This document shows, piece by piece, positions 1 to 10,620 of a stretch of 64,000 bases of DNA (its first letter is position 1; each line of letters begins with the position of its first letter). The stretch lies in NCBI GenBank assembly GCA_040954595.2, contig CM082585.2, forward strand, positions 8,990,001 through 9,054,000. The letters run 5' to 3'. The position numbers and the translations under genes were made by a program. The notes beneath the pieces were generated by a model. That model saw only the letters and a list, made by a program, of their open reading frames with translations. It was not told where the DNA came from and did not search any database. The stretch is from Balanoglossus misakiensis (taxonomy: Eukaryota > Hemichordata).

Positions 1-3000
1 ACGTGGGAAAACACTGGCTGTCACTCGGTGTCCAACTTTCTCCGAAGGTCAGCGCAGTATCGAATTGATGACACGGACAATGGCGACGCAATAATCCCCC
101 GTCGCAGGTGTCGAGGCCGCTGAATGCGAACTGAGTTTTTAACAGTTTTTGTTCGCCGCTTTTGTGGAAATACCAGAAAAGATGACAGATAGTGGTGTCT
201 TTTGTACTCTTCAAGGTCGCGGGACCGTCAGATTTTGAAACGCAGGGGTCTAAACAGACCCGTGGGTCTTAAAAAGTGTTGGTAATTGTCCCTAATCATA
301 AGAACTCATAATTCTATTAACTTTGATGCACGCTACAGGTGTGTATATCGAAACGCGGGGTTCACTTCACATATGTTTCTGCTGATCGGGCCTTGGGGGA
401 AACTAAAATGGCTGATATTCGAGAAAGATTGCCCAATGTTTTCGGACATCCTCCGAATGTCGCACAACGGAAACTCCCCCCACCTGTCTGGGCTGAGAGT
501 TCATCCCTGTTGTGACGTCACGCACAGGGCACAAAGGCCCCCTTAGAAGTGGTCGTCGCCCCGTCGCAAAAACGGACTATGACTTTTTGTCCGGCTGTGA
601 GTCACAGTGACGACAGTTTTGTTCCCAACCGGAACAGAAGCGAAGCGTTCTGACAACGCTGTCACAGATCAACTCCCCCTCCTTGCCTGTGTCGATTGTA
701 GGTGAACTTGAAGTAGGGGAAGTAGATTGGCATTACCATAGAAACGTTGGTAAACAACGCGCATTGTTCTATTCTGTGCGGGCAAGAGTGCGTGATGATT
801 AACACATCACTCCTTTGCTCTTTGTGAAGTTATTTAGTGGGTTGGGAAGATTTGTTTCTCGGTTAGAGTTAGTTTTGAGACACAAAGTGTCAGAGATTAT
901 ACATGTACATGTATAATGTTTTTCAGGCTGCATGGAATTGTACAAAGAAGCATTAGATGTAAATTTAGCAAGACTTATATCACGAGATATCCCAAATACT
1001 GTACGTAATTTTATTGAAATAATGCGGCGAGCTCATTGAACATATTAAAACAAACTACATAAAGTTAATCATGGCAGTAAAGTTCATTGGTTTGGATAGG
1101 TGCAATGCATTAAAGGCGTGGTCGTTTTGTTTTGAATGATTTTAATCGAATCGGACGGAAGTGCCCAAGGTTCAATAAAATGATAGGTCACGTGGGCTGG
1201 CATATCAGGCTTGTTTCCAAACTTCTTCTTCACAAATCTCAAGTTGTACTACCAGATTACATCAATCTTGCGTTAAAAGATTTCTGTATGTACGATAGGC
1301 CCCACGTAAAAATATCAATGACAACTTTAATTGCTTTGTCAATATACACTCTGCGAAGGTCAGAGTACCGATTGTAAAGTTCGATTTGGCCGATAAATGG
1401 CCATTTAATATTTGCAATATAATGATGAGAATATAGCAATATCTCATTATAGATCGACAATATAATTAATGGCCGTTCCTGAGTGATGTACTTGTAAAAT
1501 GTATAGACTATTTAAGTCAAAATTTGTTTGTCGCACAGGGAAAATAATGCAAATGTAAACTGTGTCGTCGTAACGAGATCTTTGAAACAGAAGATCGACG
1601 TTGGCAACCAGGGAGTTTTTTTTTTCTGGTTTGGGGGGACATATCGGATATCTGACAGAGATCACTCCCGGTTAGGACGAAACTTTATCATAACTAATAA
1701 TTGTGAGGGGGTTAATTTCGCGGACTCGGTGACAGAAAAGTGAAACTCGATCGAAACAAGCGGAGCAAGTTTCAGAGTCGGATTGCCCTTCGGATTTTGA
1801 CTTTCGGATTCTGTTGCCGGTTCGCTTACGGCACAAGACTGGGTGCAGATATGAGGCTTTGATTCTGTAACAGAATCCCAGCGTGTCTTGGCGCGACTAC
1901 GACTTCTTCGCGACTGATCGAATGTCTTTTTTGGCCTGCAGTCAATTCTTACAAATGTTTACATTAATATTTGGCAGAAGCGGTTCCAACAAAACGTCAA
2001 TAAAATCAGACGACTGTTATTAGCCTATGTAGGTCGCTTTGCCCGATCCTTTACTGCATTACGCCATTGGTTGACAAATGTAGGTAGGAGGTGACAGACG
2101 GTACGGTACGCTCGCATTAATCTGAAAAAGAAGTATATAATTTTCATTTTAACATCTAAAAGTACACTGGCAGACTTTTGACCAAAGTCTTCATTTTTGT
2201 CACAAATGTTGTGTCCGTAGATAGATCATCGTCTGCACAGATTTCCTGTGATTTCGACACGTCTTGTAACAATACTTCTTGTCCAGAAAGTGTAATGTCG
2301 GGAGGAAACTTCAACGAAGGATCGCGTTTGGTTTGAACCCGTAACTGTAGTTGAACACTGAGTTATATCATGAAACATCGGCTGCTTTTTCGTCTTCGAA
2401 TATAAATTGATATCGGAAATTTCGCCTGCAAAGTAAAGAAGAAAATACGGTAGATGAGAAACTATGTTTTCTCCTATATTTCCCCCACGTTGAAAAGAAT
2501 ACATGTATAATTTTGTTGTACCTCCAGATTAGGTTTTCAACTTCATTATCGTTGTCTGTAATCGACATTACAAACAGTAACTCATAACTGTTCACTGGTG
2601 GACCTAATTTCGCGGTGTATTCCTCCGATGCAAAGCCACAGATTAAACAGAAATACAGTCAAACCGATCTTATGCGCACCCAATCATCAACAAACCAGAT
2701 TTTATCGCCCGTCAAAAGTTTGGCATCAATTGAATTTTTGGATACTGCTCACCCCGTTACCATGGCAAAGTTAGAGAGCCAGTGCGTATCAGGATTGTTC
2801 GCGTTATTTAAAACCTTCCGACCGAGAGCGCGTCCGCGAGATAAGATCGGCGATGGACGATGGGCGGCGTTCTTTCGCCACGGCGAGTTCATCCGCTCGC
2901 CGCTTGCACTGGCATGTGAAGCGAAGCCACAAAGCATCATCGGTGAACACCCCTTTTTTCAGTTCCAGCCAAGCTGAAAGAGAAATCGGTTTCGTTTAAT

Positions 3001-4278
3001 GCTATTAAAAGTCGGCCATTCGACTGGACTAATGCAGTCAGCCTGTGTTTTATTGTTGAGGCCGGCGGCGATTTCCCGCAAAAACATGTAACTCCACACT
3101 GCTGTTATCGAGACAAGTCTCAAAACGTAGGGCGGCGTCAGCGCTCACAAGAAAGTGGGTGACACGGCCACTGTTTGCAACTAACCCCGGGGAATGGAAG
3201 TAGCCCCGTCCTGCGTCGATCGTTCCCGCCTCAGTCACCCAAGACAAGCAAAGCCCTCGCTCTCTCGTTCCCCGAACACTGAATCCAACAATGTCACTGA
3301 AGGCTTGGGAAAAAAACATCGCGAGTCGCAGTGACCACATGCGGACCCTCGCAGCTCATGTTTTTGTGTTCCGCGTAGCGTCGTGTTCGCCTGAGTGCCT
3401 TCACGTTATGTTCGTTGACAACAGAGGGCTCCATAAACGAGAGGACGGAAAAAAAAACTTTCCAGTCGGTGGATTGGCTAATTGATTGACTGATCGGATT
3501 TTAATTAAGTTAGCTTATTCCGCCGCGTCGACCGGAACGCCAACTCTCCGCCGCGCGCGTCCCCCTCGTTTCCAAAATTGACAGCTGAGCAGAAACTCCC
3601 CGGAGTGGCTCGGTCCAGCGGCGATATCCCACTCCGCTTGTCGGTATAACTTAATCAACCGTAACAAACTCACCGTGTCATCGATTCGTTTCGTCACGGC
3701 ACTTCAGCGCTACACCTGTTATATCTATTAACGTATGTGTTTACACAGGCGCTGTCATCGGCTAACACGTATCGCCCGCACCCACCCGGAAATTATACAC
3801 AGCACAGAGTGTGGCCGCGAAAGCCACAGTATTAATTTATTTCACCTGAAACACCGCACAAAATCAACATTTCATTTATTCGTATATTTATCTTCCATTA
3901 TGGATAGTTTTTACCTGATTAAATAGTCCTTGGTATGACCCTGTCACACATCTGAAAGGTCAAGGGTCGCCGTACTTCAGAAACAGAACAAGAAAGCTTC
4001 CTACACCGCGAGGATTTGTCAAATGTTTCTTAACTTGTTTCTTAAAAATCATATGTCTTCTTTACCATTTTAATAAGCTGTCGAACAAGCAAGTGTGCTA
4101 ATTTTGGGATCAGTAATTGTTGTTAACTTTGATGCAAGGTTCGTGTGTTGGTAGTGTTGTGTTTCATTTCATTCACACGTCTTGATAAAAATAAAACGTC
4201 ATCGGGTTGTCAATGTCGCCCGCCCTTTCCGAAAAGGAAGAAAACAGTTGTTGACTCAAACAACTGAAGTCTGTGTTG
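1..4278. other. gene-free stretch
   Basis: No frame here resembles a known protein. The longest is 120 codons at 2615-2977 (+), with overlapping frames on the other strand and no domain. A palindromic CRE TGACGTCA lies at 513-520 and a perfect palindrome at 896-917. GC-richer DNA around 2760-3720 shows open frames on both strands, as GC-rich non-coding DNA does. No RNA gene is seen. Confidence 0.6.
896..917. repeat. 22-bp perfect palindrome, ACATGT-rich
   Basis: The two 11-bp halves, ATTATACATGT and its exact complement, abut with no spacer. It contains overlapping TACATGTA units. It could be a dimeric binding site or a chance AT-rich dyad. Confidence 0.8.
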
Positions 4279-4356
<78 letters not shown>

Positions 4357-4420
4357 TCATTCATTCATTCATTCATTCATTCATTCATTCATTCATTCAT
4401 TCATTCATTCATTCATTCAT
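4279..4420. repeat. compound microsatellite (CAT)26-(TCAT)16
   Basis: There are 78 bp of uninterrupted CAT followed immediately by 64 bp of uninterrupted TCAT. It reads as poly-His or poly-Ser plus FIHS repeats in the plus-strand frames, which are not genes. Its purity suggests it is young and length-variable. Confidence 0.97.
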
Positions 4421-5781
4421 CAGCTACTGAACACTTTGAAACATTTCACCGCACAGAGAACAGAGGAACACCAGTTGAACACATGTCTAGAGTGAAAGGG
4501 CTGTACCGACAAAATGTAAACTTTATCGCCCATTGCCAGGGCTCATTTTTGTGGCCATAACGAGGAGGAAATGTGCCAGTAAGATCCGTGTTGTGCGAGA
4601 GAAACATTATATTTTTTCGAAATTGGGTAATTTAAAACGACATCACAACTTCGGCGGATGACAAAACTATCCACACGTGTCCTGTCGCGGGATTTTCCGG
4701 TTACAAATTTCAAAAAATTATTTACAAGTGAGTGCACAATTTTAATCGCAAATGGAAAAAATAGGCCAGCCGTGTTGTGGTCGGGGACAAGCCCGGTGTA
4801 CACACTTCTGCGGGGAAGCCATTGTTCCATATTTTAATTCTGCATACAGTGTGATCTCGCAAAGCCAGGTATCTTTGTATTCGTCCAGCATTAAAACTGA
4901 GATGTGACCAGAAAATGAGTTTGTATATTACAATCCTCATTGTTTCAGATGCTTAAAATAATTGTGGCAGTGCCTGTATGATTAAACACAAGTCACTTGT
5001 GTGGGTTTTATGTCCTCAAATTAGAAAGCTTGATTGTTAAGAGTTTTGTTGTAGTTAAACTGTGAAATGTACCGGTTTGGCAGCATTTCGCACTAAAGTA
5101 TTCATTTAATGTGTTTAATGATAAATAGGAAACAAGTTTCCGTCTGAGTATGACCTCTGAATGAAATTTAATCGTGTCAATTGCACGTGGTAATTATCCT
5201 CGTATTTTAGAATATAATCACGCCTGTGTTTAATATGTTGACTAGGCAGTGGAAACAGTCGTGAGAAATGTGGCATAGAGGTCGCCCACTCTGCAGATGT
5301 GTTTGTGGCTCGGTTGTGTGATCGCAAAATGCGGAATTGCCTCAAGATTATTTTCGCGCCTAAAAAGACTCCGACTCGCCATTTGTAGGTTACAATATGG
5401 ACGTCACCCGGACTTTGCGATGGATGAGTGTTTCCCGCGTGAACGACACCTCAAGTCAACGTGAAAGTGAAATTTAACTCAAATCGTACAATATACAAAC
5501 GTTGGAATTGGCAACAGAATGATCAATTGACGACATGCAATGTGTCGGCAAATTAACTTTGATATAGAAAATGGCCAATCCTAACAAAATTGGGATTTTA
5601 GTAGAACACAACTGGTCATTATCGCCGTCGTGACCGCGCAATCTGCAACATCGAAAAGAATCATCGAAACAATATTCTGTAGACATCTGTATGAACACAA
5701 ATTGTCGTCTGGTCGCGTAAAGCTGGGCTTGCAGATTCTGGATTTTTTTTTCGCTGAATAATGACGTTGAAACTTAAGTTA

Positions 5782-5941
5782 TCACCACGGGAGCATGAAA
5801 AGGGTATCTAAAATGACAGGAATTTTATTCCAATGAATATTGAGTTCAACGTTCAAAAATGATCGTCGTGGGAGTGTGAAAAGTGAGAAAGGAAATGGCG
5901 GGAATTTCGTTTCGATGAATATTCGAAAACGTTGTCCTTGA
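5782..5941 (+). repeat. diverged tandem duplication, period about 81 bp, two copies
   Basis: Copy 1 (5782-5861) and copy 2 (5863-5941) share, in the same order, GGGAG..TGAAAAG, AAATG.C.GGAATTT, ATGAATATT and AACGTT. Spacings of the shared blocks are 80-82 bp. Divergence is substantial, so the duplication is not recent, yet the shared blocks stay colinear. Confidence 0.7.
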
Positions 5942-6677
5942 GGCCAACTCAAGTAACGGTTTTCATCCAACCCAGGACGCGGGAAACGCTATACCGTCAT
6001 TTTATTCCACGCTTATATGCATCGCGAAGGACGTTTGTGAGCTAACGACCGCATGTTTACAATTCGAACTTCAGACATTCCGCCAAATCTCTGAGAAAGA
6101 AATTAAAGCGGGGAATGTTGAGGTGGTGGGTGTATATCACTGCCCCTACAGACACAGGGAAACCAGACTCGATATTTCAGCCCAGCCGTAAATAAGATAC
6201 AAAGTTTCTTGCGTTTCAGTTTTGAATTTACCAATTCCCTCGGCGCTAAACACTCTTAACCCGATTCAAGAAGGCGGTTCCCATTAAAATCTAGATGTAG
6301 TGTTTCCTTATGTTTGGTTTAGCTCACGGTTTTGGTACTAATTTGTCGATCAAGTTTTAATTGCTTTATTAGGAAGTTACTAACACGCCCTTGATAGTGG
6401 ATTTTTGACATGACGATTAACTGACAGAATGGCATCACTAGAGTTTTTTTATAATTAAACAAATGTACTATATCATGAATTGTGGGTGGGAACATATTTA
6501 GTTGCCAAACAAACATTATGTGAAATTTACCCCGTGCCACAACTCATTAAAATTGTGCAAGATTTTAACAATTCAGGCGGTAAAATTGTGTGTCTTTAAT
6601 AATTCATAATGTCAGCGCGATGTATATCTTGGGGGAGGGGGTACCAATCCTTGGAGAAATAACGACGCCAAGCTCTC

Positions 6678-6832
6678 AAAATGGCGTTTTCTGGCGTCAC
6701 TGTTTCTCTGGCTATGTTGTCACGGTGCACAGGTTGTCGACTTGATTTTAGCCGCCATTTTGAATGGACGTTTCTTGTTTGGTCATCTAGCTGCCATGTA
6801 TGCCTTTGACGAAAGGTCACCGGGATGGCGGC
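6678..6832. promoter_or_regulatory. cluster of YY1/Pho-type GCCAT motifs
   Basis: AAAATGGCG at 6678-6686 (+), GCCGCCATTTT at 6751-6761 (the minus-strand AAAATGGCGGC), CTGCCATG near 6791 and ATGGCGGC at 6825-6832 (+) fall in about 155 bp. These match the YY1/Pleiohomeotic consensus. Function is inferred from motif only. Confidence 0.35.
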
Positions 6833-7738
6833 TTCGGTCACTTGGGGCAGACTAGATCAATCAGAACGGCTCGGGGTTCGGCCGGCTTCTCGTATTTCCA
6901 ATTAAATACGCGTAATTGCCTCAGAGTTGCACGCCAGATTCACACACAAAAGTCTGCGCGTTGGACGAGCAACACCCCGCGGCCAGGTTTCGTCTCCTCT
7001 GCCGTCCACAACACCCCGACAACTTTTCAAATCGCGCCAAAATGAGAGCAATTTTGGTAATTTCTCCCCAATACGCGCCGCGAGAGGACCCGCGCTGCGG
7101 GCTGCTCAGGAGGAGGCGCGTTTCGCGCCCTTTATTATCGTCTATTATTTTCACATTTACATGAAATGACATTTAACAACGCTGATATCTATCATGATTC
7201 GACCTAAATGGTGACAAAAATCACCGGGATTCCTGCGGAGTTTAAGAAGAGCACCGAAGCAGATAGAGCTTGGAGCTTGGTCTAATCTTAAACATTTCCC
7301 CATTTACTATCATTTAGAACTTCTTCCGTCCATTTTTGCCCGGAAATGCCCGTGCCCTAACTGCAATTTTCTACAAAAAAAATTGCTCCCTTCCACAGCT
7401 TAACGGTAGGGATAAATAATGTACATTGTGAATGTTTTCGTAAAACGGCGAAATTTGGCCCAGTTTTTGCCGCGTTCGGTCTTTAAGCGCAGCGGTAACC
7501 TCTGAAAATTCGTCGGCACTCAGCTCACGACGAAACTGCAAACAAAGGGGAGAATGAAAAAAACGAAAGTGGACCGCTTTCTACGAAACATTTACACTTT
7601 GTCGGTATCGTTTGTTGAGTCTTGACGAGAATATGTTCTCGATGTATAAAAAAAGTCCTGCAATTTCACAAAGGGGTGAATACAGCAGCTCGGTATTAGC
7701 TCAGGATAGCGGAAATATCACGTGACACGCCCGCGTAG

Positions 7739-7763
7739 AACACCTGGTAAACGTTCAGGTGTT
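7739..7763. promoter_or_regulatory. inverted pair of CACCTG/CAGGTG E-boxes
   Basis: AACACCTG (7739-7746) and its exact complement CAGGTGTT (7756-7763) are separated by 9 bp. Paired CACCTG sites are the classical target form for ZEB/Snail-type factors. A CACGTG box lies just upstream, near 7719-7724. Confidence 0.4.
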
Positions 7764-9906
7764 TTACATCAGTACGGAGACGTTTTCTGCCAACCAGAGA
7801 ATGCCATGAGATCATCAACGTAGATGAAAAATAATTTCATCGTGCTGGCATAGTATACAATAGTGTCTGTGCCCTGTTTAAGCGCTTCCTTTATATGAGA
7901 ACAAAACAAAAGAGGGGGAAATGACCGACCCTTATAGCACTTCTACAGTCAATGAAATTTTGTCACCCCATGGTGACGCAGATACGCAGAATACATGTAT
8001 ATGCCGGATATAACTTGATTGCATTTTTTTAAATGGAGCTTTACTTTCTCTGTCAGGTCCACTGAAACGATTGTTAATTTTTTATTCCGACAGAAATAAA
8101 TTCCCCAAAAAATATCAAAAACTTTCTAAAAAAAACCCGGGTTATCCCCTTTAAAAAGTAACAAGAATCAACGAATTATAGCTTCGATTCTTTAGTTCAC
8201 TCCATTCCCAAAATGGCCGTGTACTTCATGCGGAAAGCGTAGTCGAGCCAGAAACCTAATTAATTTTCAACCGCTTGTACTAATACAAATTGACTGGTGT
8301 AATTTACTTATCCTTCGCGTCCTTAGAGAAAGTTTTGGTCCCCTGCTTAAAGTGTCAGGGCGACCCTTGCCCTTTGACATGACCTCCCGTTACGCGAAAA
8401 TAAAGAACGCTCCAGTAGCATTGCTTGTAGGGATGTCGTTTGGTCACAAAAACGCGGTTAAAAGTGGGATTGTCTGGCAGGAGTTAGTCAACTATAATAT
8501 CTTGTTAGTTTTTTGCCAAAATGGCGTAAGTTTTAAGGTCAAGACTCACTTGTTTGAGAAGAAACGGGCGATATTCTTGCGATGCACCTGTTGTTCACAC
8601 GGTCTTGGGCTAATAACAAGCAGGACAGTGGTGTCCCAATTTTGTAATTTTCTTATTTTGCTACCCGCTGGTTATAGACGTCAATCAAATTTGAATACAA
8701 GCTATGGTTACACGGTTTTCTATCACGTCTACAATATCAAATGTCCAATTTCTTTCATCAGCTTTAAGTGTTTGCAGATTGACTTGCTATCTTTACCGTA
8801 ATGTAATGATTTTCATTTATAGGCTCGCCATTTTATATTTAGATTATTAAACGGCCAACACTTCCACGGCTATTTGCACCGTTCCCATTCCAATGTCTTG
8901 ATTCAATTTTCACCAGGATTGATTAAAATACAAGAGAAGCAAAAATTAGTTGTTCTGTTGACTAGATGAAACAGGTAGTGTAAGTCAACATGCGCGCGTA
9001 ATTTCCCGCGTTGTACCATAAACTTTTCAAATTTACCATACTTATTTTTCATCTTGCAAAGCCTGATTTTTGCCTCCAATATGTCATACTTGAACTAATT
9101 CGGTAAATTATTCCAAAATGGTAAACATTCAACAACAAATTTTAGCGTGGTTTGCAGTTAGAGACGAGAGACAAACACCACTCAAGCCGGCTGCCGCCAT
9201 GTTTGATACCGACATTGGAAAACAATACATTCAATATTTCCCTTTGTCGTGTGGAGCAAGTGGGATTCCCTAGCGCTGTGTGTCATCAACCCAGCTATCA
9301 ATCAAACCATTTCACTCATCACATTGAGATCCCTACCGAGTGTTAACTAGATTGCCCGTGTTTATTTATTACTTGCCAGAGATGCCGTCAAAGTTTATTT
9401 GAAATGTAACTCGTGCTACTCAGCGAGCCCAGTATATCTCCGAGTGATTTGTGTATCTTCCGCGGTGTACTATATCGTTTTATTTACGGGTCAGAGAATT
9501 TTGAGATCCGAGACTGGGGTTTCTGAGTATATAATAATGAAACCGTAGTGCCAGACGTCACTGTGGTTTTGATGACTCAAGAAATTGCCTCGAAATAGCC
9601 TGAGACTGGTGTATTCAGCTGCGGTGGTGTAGGCGAACGGCGATAACTTTTTTTTGGCGGGAGAAATGGTCGTTAATGAAGACGAAAATTGGGATATATC
9701 TTTTAATGGACATCCTATGGTCTTGCTTGCATTGTGTTGCGTCCTATCTGGCCGAGCATATCACTGCAAACCATGTGAGTCTGACATACATAAACAAACT
9801 TTTCTCGCCAAGTGATATATTATCCCAGGTCCATCACCATACAGACTTCATTATTAACTGGAATATTGTAAGCTGAGCCGTCTCCATAGCAAACAGGGAT
9901 AGCAAA

Positions 9907-9919
9907 AGGTGAAAGGTCA
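9907..9919 (+). promoter_or_regulatory. DR1 nuclear-receptor motif AGGTGA-A-AGGTCA
   Basis: A direct repeat of two receptor half-sites with 1-bp spacing, the form bound by RXR heterodimers, HNF4 and COUP-TF. The first half-site differs by one base from AGGTCA. Motif evidence only. Confidence 0.35.
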
Positions 9920-10159
9920 TTACACTCCACAATTATTACCAGATATTAGTTTAGGTGCGCGTCAAACACGGAGGCAAAACACGGAAAATGAGATTGTGGG
10001 GCTCGGCGCCACAGTCCTAGTCTACAATGTAAGCTGCACGTCGAATCTGATTCTCATACCGTGCCTGAAGAGTAACTGGTTGACTTTCTTTGGTGCCGCA
10101 AGACGCCGATGAAGAAACGAGAAACTTTTAAAGATCAGTTTCAGATTCGCCTGTTCTGA

Positions 10160-10620
10160 AACTCTTCTGCTTTTTGTTTCGCCGAAGATGGCGACCGGAT
10201 TTAAATAATGTTGCTTCGTCATATTCATCTTGGCGAGAGACAGTTGGATTGTGGTACTGTTTTGACAAGTGGGAGATCTTCCTCTCCCTTTCCTGTCCGG
10301 GTCGAATTACCGCCGGCGGATCACTGTGTCCTCGCTCTTTCTTCCGCCTCTTATACTTTAAAGGGGCGTCGTAAAAATAAAGGCGTGGAGGGGGCAGTGA
10401 AGCGACAATCACCATGGCAACGCTGTTACCTAACTCATCCCCCCTCTCAGCTGTGGAATTCGGCGAACGTAAACAAAGCTCATCTTGTTTCCGGTCAGTG
10501 GAGTAAATACAACGGAGAGCCAGAGATGGCAGACTGAGATAGCTCCACTGGCTGTCGTGTAACGTTATTTTGACATAACTTGGTGTTAGGTGTTGGGGTG
10601 GAGCCATGCAGCTCTTCCCG
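10160..10620. promoter_or_regulatory. GC-richer island with promoter-like motifs
   Basis: This interval carries a YY1-type GAAGATGGCGACC (10186-10198), an RFX half-palindrome ATCACC-AT-GGCAAC (10408-10421), frequent CpG and long overlapping frames on both strands (109 codons +, 159 codons -), none with a recognisable domain. The picture fits a CpG-rich regulatory element or the promoter of an unannotated transcript better than a protein gene. Confidence 0.3.

Larger units (their letters stand above)
4421..10159. other. gene-free stretch
   Basis: No recognisable gene. The longest frame (149 codons, 8352-8801 +) has no domain, signal or repeat architecture I know. Within it are a diverged tandem duplication (5782-5941), a YY1-like motif cluster (6678-6832), paired E-boxes (7739-7763), an E2F-like TTTCGCGCC near 7120 and a DR1 repeat (9907-9919). 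Confidence 0.6.

Noticed and set aside
2325-2350. Possible tRNA B box (minus-strand GGGTTCAAACC)
   Set aside because: No complementary T stem and no acceptor pairing.
4182-4560. Plus-strand frames with poly-Ser or poly-His and FIHS repeats
   Set aside because: They are translations of the CAT/TCAT microsatellite with no conserved flanks.
8352-8801. 149-codon plus-strand frame
   Set aside because: No domain, signal or repeat architecture; isolated in AT-rich DNA; length possible by chance in 64 kb.
10128-10607. 159-codon minus-strand frame
   Set aside because: No domain; overlaps open plus-strand frames in a CpG-rich island.
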